Assembly (NCBI RefSeq): GCF_900119315.1
Contig: NZ_LT827010.1
Coordinates: 9,046,001 to 9,110,000 of the forward strand
Origin: Actinoplanes sp. SE50/110
GTDB taxonomy: Bacteria > Actinomycetota > Actinomycetes > Mycobacteriales > Micromonosporaceae
Direction of reading: 5' to 3'
DNA length: 64,000 bases
Of this stretch, positions 33,943 through 41,902 are shown piece after piece (position 1 is the stretch's first letter; each line of letters starts with the position of its first letter). Below the pieces are notes generated by a model, which did no database searches, was not told where the DNA came from, and worked only from the letters and a program-made list of their open reading frames with translations. The position numbers and the translations under genes were made by a program.

Positions 33943-36900
33943 TCACGAGGTGCTGTTGCGCTTGAGTGGGGCTGAACCGGCGCGATTTCGGCCGGTGCGT
34001 TCAGGGAACTCCAGTGTCTGCGGGCACGGTTCACCGTTGATCATTCGACCGCAGTACCAGAGCCAACGCCGATCGGGTGACCTCCCAGCTTCTTTGGCCT
34101 CGGTCATGGTGTTGCCGCAGGTCTCGCAGCGTGGTGGGTTACGCATCTGGTCGGCCAGCTCGAAGGACAGGATCTGGCGGGCGAAGCGGGCGCTGTCGAT
34201 CTGGATCATCACTTCGTGGCGGCCCTCTGCCGGTCGACGAGGGTGCGAGAGGATGTTCATGCTGCCGACGAAAGTCCACCGCAGGTCCACGACGACAATC
34301 TTCTGGTGCATCTTGTGCACCAGAACGACGTGGGGCAGCCGCGCTCGTAGGGCGTTCAGTGTTGCCCGCACCTCAGCGTTGATCTCTTTCTCTGGCAAGG
34401 CCATGACGCGGACCTCGACCTGACGGGCGTGAGCGGCGACCAGGCTGTCCTGCAGACCCAAGGAGTGCTTACCGACCCAGGGGCTCCACATCCATACCGA
34501 CGACGCGGCGCTGTCGACGCGCTGCTGGACCTCGGCGATGATCTGCTTCTCGTCGTACATTCCGACAAGCCGTATGTACGGCTGGAGCGCACTCCACAGG
34601 TCGTGGTGAACGGTTTCCTCGACTGGCGCGTTGGCCTCGTCGATGCCGAGGAGGTCGCTGGCGAGGACACGTTGGATCGTGCCGGCGTCAATCATGTGTC
34701 GCAGTGCGCCAAGAGGGCCGCTGCCGCGGCGCCTTATTGCTGCGCCGTCACCGATGAGGTAGAGGCGTTGCCGGGCCCGGGTCGTCGCGACGTTGAACAA
34801 CCGTAGCCCTTGCAACTTCCATGCGTCGGAGCCGTGAGCGCCTTTGGCGACCCATCCCCTGCCGTCCTCGACCATGTCGAACACGACGATGTCGCACTCG
34901 CGGCCTTGAAAGGTGTGTGCTGTGCCGACTTCGATCGCTGGGCCGCACGCGGATTCGGCGAGCAGTTCCTGCGTCGTTTCTGCCTGCTCCTTGTAAGGGG
35001 TCACGATGCCGACGGACCCATCACGGGGGTGGTGGTACTCGGCGAGAGCTCGAGCGATGAGCGCGCCGATCGGCCACGTCCCGGCGACAGCGTCGGGACG
35101 CGCCCGGCGTATGCCACTGAGGGCTTTGCCGAGGCCGTCGGTGTCGACGAGCACGATCTCGCAGGTCTTCGGGTTTTTGGCGGTCAGCAGTCCGCCGTAG
35201 GCCACCCGGTTGGCTAGCTCGGTCAGTTCCCATCCGAAGCGCCATTGCTCGGTCAGAACCACGCAGCCGGGTTGCTGGGACGCGGTTGCGGGATCAGTCA
35301 GTCCGAATATCTCGAAGCAGTCTCTGGTGTAGACGGCCTTGATCAGATCTTCTTTGGGCAGGCTCGGATCGACGAAGGGTCCGTTTTGCAGGTAGTCCCC
35401 GAGCAGCGTCGCGCCGGTACGAGCAGCTTTCACCGCGAACATGAGTTCGGGCAAGCTGGCTGCTGCGGCCTCGTCGACGATGACCATGTCGAACGCCGTG
35501 CTGAGGATCATCTTCTTGAGCGTCAGCATGCTGAGCGTCGTCGCAATGACGGCGGCCTCGGCAATGAGCGCGGCTTGCATACCGGGCCGCTTGTCTGCCA
35601 GGTCGGTCACGAGGCGGTCGTGCTGTGTTTGGCACTCGCGGATCTTTCGGTCGCACTCGACAGCGGATTGCCGCAATGCGGACAGCTCTTCATGCAGCTG
35701 CGGCAGACCGCGCATTTCCGCCTCGCGGAGCAGTTGCAGATCCTGCTCGGAGGGCTGTGCTGCCGCAGCGGCGATGCTCAGTCGCTGCCGAACCGCGGCC
35801 AGGGCTTCGGCTGCGGCTTCTTTTACCCGGACCGCTGTGCTTTGGTGCAGCTCGGCATGCGCGGCCCACTCGTGGGCTTGGGCAATGGTGGCTGCCTGCG
35901 CTTGGACGTAAAGGGCATGGGACACCTCCGCGCCGGCCTGCCGTAACCGGGCTTCCGCAGCGGTCCGCTCCGTCCGCTTTGCGTCCAGTTCGCGCTCGGC
36001 GCGGTGGGCGGCACCGCGGGCCTGTCGGCGGCGCATCGTGGACATCGCCCGCGACAATCCGGTGCTGCGTTCCTCCTCAGCCAACCCCTGCGCTGCCTGA
36101 TCCCGGTCGTGTCGAGCTATGCGCTCGTAGACCATGGCGACGAGCAGATGCGCCAAGAGTTCGTCGGCAGTCGCTTGCTTGAGGTTACCCTTCGCCTCAG
36201 CGGCATGCAGGGCCGCTGCCTGTACCTGGGCGGTCAGCTGCTGCGCTCGGTGCTGATTGTCCCGCCGCGCCTGGCGGCGTCGATGCTCGCTAGGGTCGAA
36301 ACCCGCCAGTGCAGCCTCCGAATCGGCGAGCCGGCGCTGCGGATGATTGCTCTGCAGCTCCGCGATAGTGTCCTCCAGACGGCTTAGGCGCGCCAAGGCG
36401 GTGCGTTGGCGAGCTTCGACCAGCCGGTTTAGCGAGACTCGCTCGTCACGGGCTACCGTAGTGATGCGGGGAGTACCGACCCGGATCACTCGGCCGGCGG
36501 TGGGGGCAAGGCGTTTGATGATGCCCTCGACGGCATTGTCGACCGCCACGTTGGTGTTCGATACGAGTAGCACTCGCTTTCCCGCCGTCATCAGGCGTTC
36601 GATGGCGTTGACGATGACATGAGTTTTCCCGGTGCCCGGCGGGCCCCACACAACCTGCAATCCGGGAGCGCAGCAGGCGTCGGAAGCGCGTTGCTGGGCG
36701 TCGTTGAGCCGGGGGTCGCATGGCCCGGCCGGCGGTAACGGATCCAGTCGCTGCTGATCGAAGCGGTGGACGAGATTGTCCGGTGCGAGCGCGCTCAGAC
36801 CCTCAAGCACTGCCGTACGCGAGGCGCGAAGATCCATCGCTGGAACCCAGAACGACAATCCCTGAGCCGGTGCGCCGGACTGGGTCCGTACCCGAAGGAC

Positions 36901-37146
36901 GCCGTCCACGACTTCGCTGTCGATCACGGCGAAGCTTCGCTGCTCGGGACCTTCCTGTGGCGCCAGGCATGCGCCATCCATCCGGTCAAGATCGCCAGGA
37001 TTGAGCCGGGCACGGAGGCGGTACCAGCCCTCACCTCTGGGGCCGTCTGAGTCGACTCGGCCTCGGAGGACGAATTCGGAAGAAGGCTTCAACGTGCGCT
37101 GCGCCGCTTGACGAACTACCGCAATCACGTCGTTCAGTGACGCCAT
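33943..37146 (-). CDS. SF1 helicase (DNA2/NAM7 type) fused to PLD nuclease and zinc ribbon; Mokosh-II-like
   Basis: A 1067-residue protein. Residues about 1-150 are an N-terminal beta-rich domain. Helicase motifs: Walker A VWGPPGTGKTHVI (about 168), VSNTNVAVDNAV, Walker B VIVDEAAAASLPE (about 556), LLGDYLQNGP, TEQWRF, VGTAHTFQGRECDIVVFDM and VATTRARQRLYLIGD. A long Ala/Arg/Glu-rich coiled coil (about 240-520) is inserted between the first motifs. After it comes a PLD-type nuclease domain with one HxKxxxxD motif (HQKIVVVD, about 945), then a zinc ribbon (CETCGN... WYCG). Family knowledge: helicase-PLD single proteins define type II Mokosh anti-phage systems. ATG 37146 has AGAGGTG upstream. Assignment to Mokosh is by architecture only. 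Confidence 0.88.
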   Translation of the reverse strand: MASLNDVIAVVRQAAQRTLKPSSEFVLRGRVDSDGPRGEGWYRLRARLNPGDLDRMDGACLAPQEGPEQRSFAVIDSEVVDGVLRVRTQSGAPAQGLSFWVPAMDLRASRTAVLEGLSALAPDNLVHRFDQQRLDPLPPAGPCDPRLNDAQQRASDACCAPGLQVVWGPPGTGKTHVIVNAIERLMTAGKRVLLVSNTNVAVDNAVEGIIKRLAPTAGRVIRVGTPRITTVARDERVSLNRLVEARQRTALARLSRLEDTIAELQSNHPQRRLADSEAALAGFDPSEHRRRQARRDNQHRAQQLTAQVQAAALHAAEAKGNLKQATADELLAHLLVAMVYERIARHDRDQAAQGLAEEERSTGLSRAMSTMRRRQARGAAHRAERELDAKRTERTAAEARLRQAGAEVSHALYVQAQAATIAQAHEWAAHAELHQSTAVRVKEAAAEALAAVRQRLSIAAAAAQPSEQDLQLLREAEMRGLPQLHEELSALRQSAVECDRKIRECQTQHDRLVTDLADKRPGMQAALIAEAAVIATTLSMLTLKKMILSTAFDMVIVDEAAAASLPELMFAVKAARTGATLLGDYLQNGPFVDPSLPKEDLIKAVYTRDCFEIFGLTDPATASQQPGCVVLTEQWRFGWELTELANRVAYGGLLTAKNPKTCEIVLVDTDGLGKALSGIRRARPDAVAGTWPIGALIARALAEYHHPRDGSVGIVTPYKEQAETTQELLAESACGPAIEVGTAHTFQGRECDIVVFDMVEDGRGWVAKGAHGSDAWKLQGLRLFNVATTRARQRLYLIGDGAAIRRRGSGPLGALRHMIDAGTIQRVLASDLLGIDEANAPVEETVHHDLWSALQPYIRLVGMYDEKQIIAEVQQRVDSAASSVWMWSPWVGKHSLGLQDSLVAAHARQVEVRVMALPEKEINAEVRATLNALRARLPHVVLVHKMHQKIVVVDLRWTFVGSMNILSHPRRPAEGRHEVMIQIDSARFARQILSFELADQMRNPPRCETCGNTMTEAKEAGRSPDRRWLWYCGRMINGEPCPQTLEFPERTGRNRAGSAPLKRNSTS

Positions 37147-37770
37147 GACACCTCTGTTCGTCACCGAGTTCCCGCAGGATCGGCAGTCCAACTCCCGCTA
37201 CGTGGCGTCCTCGTCGCCGACTAGGACGGCGGCTCGCCGAAGACTTCACGAGTCGGCCGCCGATACAGCGCGAGCAACGATGGCTATGGCGCGTCATCGT
37301 CGCCGATCTCGCGCCGCGCCAGCCGCAGCATGCCCAGCCTGCTCGGCACGGCAAGACACCTGACCACGATGCCGCGGTACGCCGCCGGCCGTGATTCACC
37401 GGGGTAGGCGCACCAGGGTGCTTCATTCGATAAAGCCGGATCCCGGTTGTGCACAGCGGACTCCTCGTCAGGCATGACTTGCAGTAGTCGCAGCGGGAGG
37501 CAAGCCGCGAACGTTCACCTGGTCCGGAGACTGCCTGCCGCGGCACAGTCGGGACAGCGCCGAAAGAATACATGGAGTGATCATGTGGCTGGAGCACGCC
37601 GGTGTGCCGATCTGAGCCTCCCATCGGTCAACGTGAACAGCTCCGGCGCACTTCAAACGCTTGATCAGCAGCTTTGCACTATGAGATCAAAGCGTGTGGC
37701 GTCAGAAATGTCGTACGGCCATGCCATCATGCATCGTCGCCTATCACTACTTGATCACGGAGAGTAGATC
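37147..37770. other. Intergenic region between helicase gene and small membrane-protein genes
   Basis: About 620 bases, with lower GC near 37560-37770. Short frames exist but none is supported. It must contain divergent promoters for the helicase and the small-protein genes. Confidence 0.4.
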
Positions 37771-38034
37771 ATGCCGCACGTCTCCGGGCACTACCGCAAC
37801 GGCCGGTGGGTCCGTCCGCACTACCGACGAAGCACCCCCAGGGCCGTCCGCAGCGCCGGAATGATTCGCGTACGCGGCCACCGCCGCGACGACGGAACGT
37901 ACGTCCGGCCCCACCTGCGCAACGCCGCCCCGACCCTCACACCGGCCTCGAGCAACTCGGACTGGGACTGGCTGGGCTACCTAGCCATGTTGCTGTTCGT
38001 CTTGTTCCTCATCGGCGCTGCAACCCAGGCGTAA
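37771..38034 (+). CDS. Tiny membrane protein with two VxGHxRxxxxVRPHxR motifs
   Basis: An 87-residue protein. The soluble N-terminus has two copies of a basic-aromatic motif: VSGHYRNGRWVRPHYR and VRGHRRDDGTYVRPHLR. After a polar linker, one membrane helix (WLGYLAMLLFVLFLIGAA) ends the protein. ATG 37771 follows GGAGAG. It lies between two large putative defence ATPase genes and is followed 14 bases later by a second small gene with the same motif. No enzyme residues are visible; the motif suggests nucleic-acid, phosphate or protein binding at the membrane. Unknown function. Confidence 0.72.
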   Translation: MPHVSGHYRNGRWVRPHYRRSTPRAVRSAGMIRVRGHRRDDGTYVRPHLRNAAPTLTPASSNSDWDWLGYLAMLLFVLFLIGAATQA

Positions 38035-38048
38035 GGAGTCCCTCGACT

Positions 38049-38183
38049 ATGCCGATCGTCAAGCCGCATACCCGCCAGGGCAAACCCGTCAAGGGCTACT
38101 ACCGGCTCAATTCAATCTGGAACTTCTGGTTCGGCTTCCTGCTCATGCTGCTGCTGTTCGCCGTCGTCAGCAAAGGAAACTAG
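38049..38183 (+). CDS. Tiny membrane protein with one VKPHTRxGxxVKGYYR motif
   Basis: A 44-residue protein: MPIVKPHTRQGKPVKGYYR, then LNSIWNFWFGFLLMLLLFAV (one membrane helix) and a short basic tail. The N-terminal motif is a third copy of the pattern in the preceding gene. AAGGAG precedes the ATG at 38049, and the gap to the upstream stop is 14 bases, so the two are co-transcribed. It is too short for most gene finders. Role unknown; a membrane accessory of the neighbouring ATPases is one possibility. Confidence 0.68.
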   Translation: MPIVKPHTRQGKPVKGYYRLNSIWNFWFGFLLMLLLFAVVSKGN

Positions 38184-38366
38184 CAACGTCGTCCACCAGA
38201 CCCTGGGTTCTCACCGGCTACGCCAACCGCCCCTCTCCTCAGCGAGAGGGGCGCGGCGCTCGAAAGCCGGACCGGGTGGCATGCGCTGACGGTGACCCTT
38301 GGGTTCCGACTCCGGCAGATGATCAACTTCGATGGGCTCGGAGGTGCGTTTACCTTCCCCTCGCGT

Positions 38367-41030
38367 TTAGGAAACGACGGCGGACATCGATGGCCCGAGC
38401 TTCGTCGTCCGCCGCCGGAACGGCTGCGGCCCGCCTTCAAGGTGGTAGAGAGCGTGGCGGTTAAGGTCGTAGCGCTCCAGCGATCCGCTCGCCTCAATGG
38501 TCCCCTGCGTGGCCCCAGACGTCAGCGTGATGATCATTTCCGCGTCGGCTGACGCAACCAGGCCTGGACTACGGGTGGCAAACACATACTGACGGCTGCC
38601 ACGCAGTCCACGGAGCCGCTCAACGAGATACTCCTCGATCCAGGGAGCATGCAGCGCATCCTCTGGCTGATCGATGATCAACGGTTCAGCACCATCCGCC
38701 AACGCGATGATCAGGATGGCAGTGCATTTCTGGCCGTGCGCGAGCCGTTCGATGTGCTCGTACTCCCCTTCGCCCCGCTTGCGGAACTCCACCGAGAGCC
38801 CGTCGAGCAGCTCAAGCGATTGCAGGCCGAGGAATTCTTCCTCCTGATGCCGCTCGATGACATGCTCGAACAAGGTCTGGATGTGACGGCTCTCAACGCC
38901 GGTCACCTTGCTGACGCCCTCTGCGTCATCGTCCAGAAAGGAGCGAATGAGCTTGACGGGGTGCGACTTCGCGCACAGCTGCTGCAAGACGTCCGCACGA
39001 AGACGAGATCCTTTCGCGAGTGCCGCGATCTGCGCTCCGTAGTCTTCGTCCTCACTTTCACTGTCCAGCTTTATCCGCACCACGCCCGACATCAGCTTGT
39101 TCAAGAGCCTGATCCGGGTCTCGCGGCGCTTGCGGCGCTCTTTCCGCAACACCACCAGTTCCTCAATGATGGTTTCGCGGTGTTCCATCGCCGTACGCAA
39201 CCCGGGACGAAGCGTCGTCTCCAGCTTCGTCGCAACATCATCGAGCGTGACCTTGTTCGTTTGCAGCTCGGTCAAGCGCGTCCGGAGCGTCTCCAGGCCC
39301 TTGCCCTCGACGTCAGCCTCCGCCACGACCGCCCGCAGCTTGGCGTCGAACTCTTGTTGCCGCTCACGCCATTCCGCGACGATGCCGGCCAGCTCCCGGC
39401 CTGCCGCCGCGTAGGCCTGCTGAAGTTTCTCATCAACGGACTTGAGCGTCGCCTCCAGTGCACTCAGCGCCGTGGCCGCCCGGTCGTACAGGTCCCGGTT
39501 GGCCTCGACCGCAACCGCGTGCACGAACGACATCACCTGGGGGATATGTGGCGCCACGAGCGCATCGGCAGATGTCAGGGAGTTGAACCACGTACGCTCT
39601 CGGCTCCAGGCGGCCTGTTGCCGGACGATATCGCCGTTGAACAACTTCCCCAGCTCGGTCAAGCGCTCGACGACAACGGGACGCTGCTCCAACAGGAGTT
39701 CCGCCTCGCGGATGCCGTCACGCAGCCCCACAATCAAGCGGCTGTTGTCCGCCAACCGGCTGCGGACTTCGAGGTCAGCGGCAACGAGGTCTTCCAGATC
39801 AAGGCCCGAGTCAATCAGCGTCATACGCCCGACCCGGGTGCGTGCATGTTCGATGACCTCGCTCTGCGAGAAGGCCCGGATGGCAACTCGACCCGAGGGG
39901 TTCACGAAGTGCTCCGTGTCGCCGGACATCTCCGGCGACGGTGACTGATCGCCGAAGTAGGCGCGTCGCACAACGCACCGTGCCCACTTGCGGCGCAGCA
40001 CCACCTCCACCGATGCGTTCTGGCTCAACGCATGATCGAGACGTGAGTCCACTTCCCGGCGGACCTGGGGAAAGTCGGAACTATCGGTCTGCTGGTCCAG
40101 CGCAAACCGGATCACCTCGATCAACAGTGACTTGCCGGTTCCCGTGCCCCCCAGTAGGCAGTTGAGGTCTGCAGACAGCTCGAACGTCTGCCCATCGAGA
40201 AAACCGCCCGAGACCCGGACAGACTCGATGATCATGTGCTCCGGCTCTGCCGGCTCCTCCAGTCGGACCCTCAGCTCCGGGTCAGCGAGGGCATGCTTGA
40301 GACCACAAAGATCCGGCCGGGAAGCCTTCACCCACGTCCGCCGCCGACCGATGCCCTCCAACACGTGCACATTCCCACCGGGAATGGTCACGTCCGAGCC
40401 CCGAACACAGGCCATCTCCCGTCGGCCGGCAGTCTTCGACGAAACCCGCTCGGCCGCCTCTGGATCAACGATCTCCACCCCCGCCAGGGCCGGGTTGAGG
40501 ATGATCTTGCTGACGTTCGCGGCGACCGTCAACTGAAGGAGACCTTTAGGACGGTCGGCGTGCGCGGCGATGGCGATCCCACCACTGCGATGGACCGCTT
40601 CGGCAGCCTCAGCGAAGCCGCCGCGGGTTGCAACGTCCAGCCTTCCCTGGTCTACACGAGGTATCCCCAGCTCGACCAGAACGTCCTCCATGAGATGCAG
40701 CGGTGTCCCTTCATCCCACACCGCCAGCAGATGGCCTTCGGTCGTACTGATCTCGATGCCAGGTAGCACGATCAAAGACGTCGCGGTAGCGGCCGCAGCC
40801 ACCAGATCGCACCACCGCACTGTGTTGTGATCGGTGACAGCGATGGCGTCCAGCCCGGCGGAGAGTGCCGCCGCCACGACCTCTTCAGCCGCGGAAGCCC
40901 CATACGTCAGCGGATCAACATCTGCCGACCCCGGCGTGTGCACATGAAGGTCGACGGCCCAGAACCGTGCCGGTGGATGCATACCCGTCATCGACACGGC
41001 ATCCGTCGACGAACGATGATCAGAGAACAT
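38367..41030 (-). CDS. TrlF-like protein: PHP phosphoesterase domain fused to SMC/ABC-type ATPase
   Basis: About 887 residues. The N-terminal PHP domain has DLHVHTPGS and AVTDHN (metal-binding histidines and aspartate), GIEIST and AAHADRPKG. The ATPase has Walker A LLGGTGTGKSLLIEV (about 293), a long charged coiled coil (about 410-660, for example VLRKERRKRRETRIRLLNKL), signature LAHGQKCTAILI (about 763), Walker B PLIIDQPEDAL (about 782) and FATRSPGL. This order matches the TrlF family of PHP-AAA proteins, found in defence and in tRNA-linked toxin-like contexts. The start is uncertain: ATG 41030 (MFSDHRSS), ATG 40991 (MTGMHPP) or an upstream GTG at 41192. No cognate second gene other than the small membrane genes is near. 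Confidence 0.88.
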   Translation of the reverse strand: MFSDHRSSTDAVSMTGMHPPARFWAVDLHVHTPGSADVDPLTYGASAAEEVVAAALSAGLDAIAVTDHNTVRWCDLVAAAATATSLIVLPGIEISTTEGHLLAVWDEGTPLHLMEDVLVELGIPRVDQGRLDVATRGGFAEAAEAVHRSGGIAIAAHADRPKGLLQLTVAANVSKIILNPALAGVEIVDPEAAERVSSKTAGRREMACVRGSDVTIPGGNVHVLEGIGRRRTWVKASRPDLCGLKHALADPELRVRLEEPAEPEHMIIESVRVSGGFLDGQTFELSADLNCLLGGTGTGKSLLIEVIRFALDQQTDSSDFPQVRREVDSRLDHALSQNASVEVVLRRKWARCVVRRAYFGDQSPSPEMSGDTEHFVNPSGRVAIRAFSQSEVIEHARTRVGRMTLIDSGLDLEDLVAADLEVRSRLADNSRLIVGLRDGIREAELLLEQRPVVVERLTELGKLFNGDIVRQQAAWSRERTWFNSLTSADALVAPHIPQVMSFVHAVAVEANRDLYDRAATALSALEATLKSVDEKLQQAYAAAGRELAGIVAEWRERQQEFDAKLRAVVAEADVEGKGLETLRTRLTELQTNKVTLDDVATKLETTLRPGLRTAMEHRETIIEELVVLRKERRKRRETRIRLLNKLMSGVVRIKLDSESEDEDYGAQIAALAKGSRLRADVLQQLCAKSHPVKLIRSFLDDDAEGVSKVTGVESRHIQTLFEHVIERHQEEEFLGLQSLELLDGLSVEFRKRGEGEYEHIERLAHGQKCTAILIIALADGAEPLIIDQPEDALHAPWIEEYLVERLRGLRGSRQYVFATRSPGLVASADAEMIITLTSGATQGTIEASGSLERYDLNRHALYHLEGGPQPFRRRTTKLGPSMSAVVS

Positions 41031-41425
41031 GAAAGACGGTCCCCGCTGCATCAACACTGATCTTGCTCGGCCAAGGTCTTGGTCACGGTACTCCGCCGGA
41101 TCCGCAACGAGCATCCGAAAAGCCACCGTCGCGCCGGCCCGCAGCAACCGGTTTCTCCGAATCCAGGCCCGAGCAACAGCCAGATGCGGCACAGATTTCC
41201 GCAGCTAGCCTCCACACCAGTGATTCCAACTAGTCGATGAGCACGACGCGCAAGCCCGGCGCATCACCAGGCGCCCGGGGCACACTATCGCCTTACCGAG
41301 TGACAAACAGCCCCAGCGAACAGCGGGACCTCGAAGTCATCGATGTACTCTCTGTAGTCTTTCGTGCTTGCACGCGGCGCGTTGCGCACCGCTAAAGGCC
41401 AGCACAAGGCACTGACCCACCGCGG
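41031..41425. other. Upstream region of the PHP-ATPase gene
   Basis: About 395 bases before the conserved island right end. It contains a possible N-terminal extension of the PHP-ATPase up to 41192; the rest shows no gene. Confidence 0.4.
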
Positions 41426-41601
41426 ATCAACAGTCTTTGACACGCGATCACCACCGGATCACCACGGTCCCACCATGCGGGACTTTCGGGGCTGAAAATG
41501 GGAAGAAAAAAGGCCGTGACCCTTGTTTCCGCAGGTCACGGCCTTGATCTTTTGTGCGCCCGAAGGGACTCGAACCCCTAACCTTCTGATCCGTAGTCAG
41601 A
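41426..41601 (-). repeat. Right attachment site with island right-end sequence
   Basis: Partner of 33371-33546. It includes GGATCACCACGG (41456-41467), the tRNA terminator, and the 3' half of the intact tRNA-Arg. The final 48 bases are identical to the left copy at 22892-22939. Confidence 0.9.
41510..41545 (-). terminator. Terminator of tRNA-Arg, supplied by the island
   Basis: AAGGCCGTGACC pairs with GGTCACGGCCTT; on the minus strand it is followed by TTTTTT. It stands 10 bases from the tRNA 3' end and replaces the native terminator now at 22846. Confidence 0.88.
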
Positions 41602-41627
41602 TGCTCTATCCATTGAGCTACGGGCGC
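41555..41627 (-). tRNA. tRNA-Arg (anticodon ACG)
   Basis: The complement begins GCGCCCGTAGCTCAATGGAT and folds into a full cloverleaf: acceptor GCGCCCG/CGGGCGC, anticodon loop CTACGGA (ACG), T-loop TTCGAGT, discriminator A, with no encoded CCA. Its 3' half is the integration target of both islands, and the insertions restore it fully. Confidence 0.97.
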
Positions 41628-41667
41628 TTCTCTTGGTGCTCAGTCAGCATACACACCGACTTTTGCG

Positions 41668-41758
41668 CGGAGACTCCGGGATTCGAACCCGGGAGGGGCT
41701 TTAAAACCCCAACCGCATTAGCAGTGCGGCGCCATAGACCAGACTAGGCGAAGTCTCC
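41668..41758 (-). tRNA. tRNA-Ser (anticodon GCT)
   Basis: A 91-nt class II tRNA with acceptor GGAGACTT/AGTCTCC, anticodon loop CTGCTAA (GCT), a long variable arm (GGGGTTTTAAAGCCCC) and T-loop TTCGAAT. It lies 40 bases upstream of tRNA-Arg on the same strand and may be co-transcribed with it. Confidence 0.96.
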
Positions 41759-41902
41759 TCGGTGACCTGCGAGAGTCACCGAGGACTGAGAATACCGGAC
41801 CCGTTGAGCGTCGCACAAAGAGGTCGGCCCGAAACCTCCCGAAGATCTGCCACGAAGGCTGCGAACAGGCGAAACGTTGCGGTTGCGACTACGCTGCGCA
41901 GG

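Larger units (their letters stand above)
33500..41554. mobile_element. Genomic island B inserted at tRNA-Arg(ACG)
   Basis: An 8-kb segment between the middle tRNA copy and the intact tRNA-Arg. It contains a helicase-PLD nuclease gene, a PHP-ATPase gene and two tiny membrane-protein genes, and no integrase. Its right end is nearly the same as that of island A, so the two belong to one element family. Content fits a compact defence island. Confidence 0.8.
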
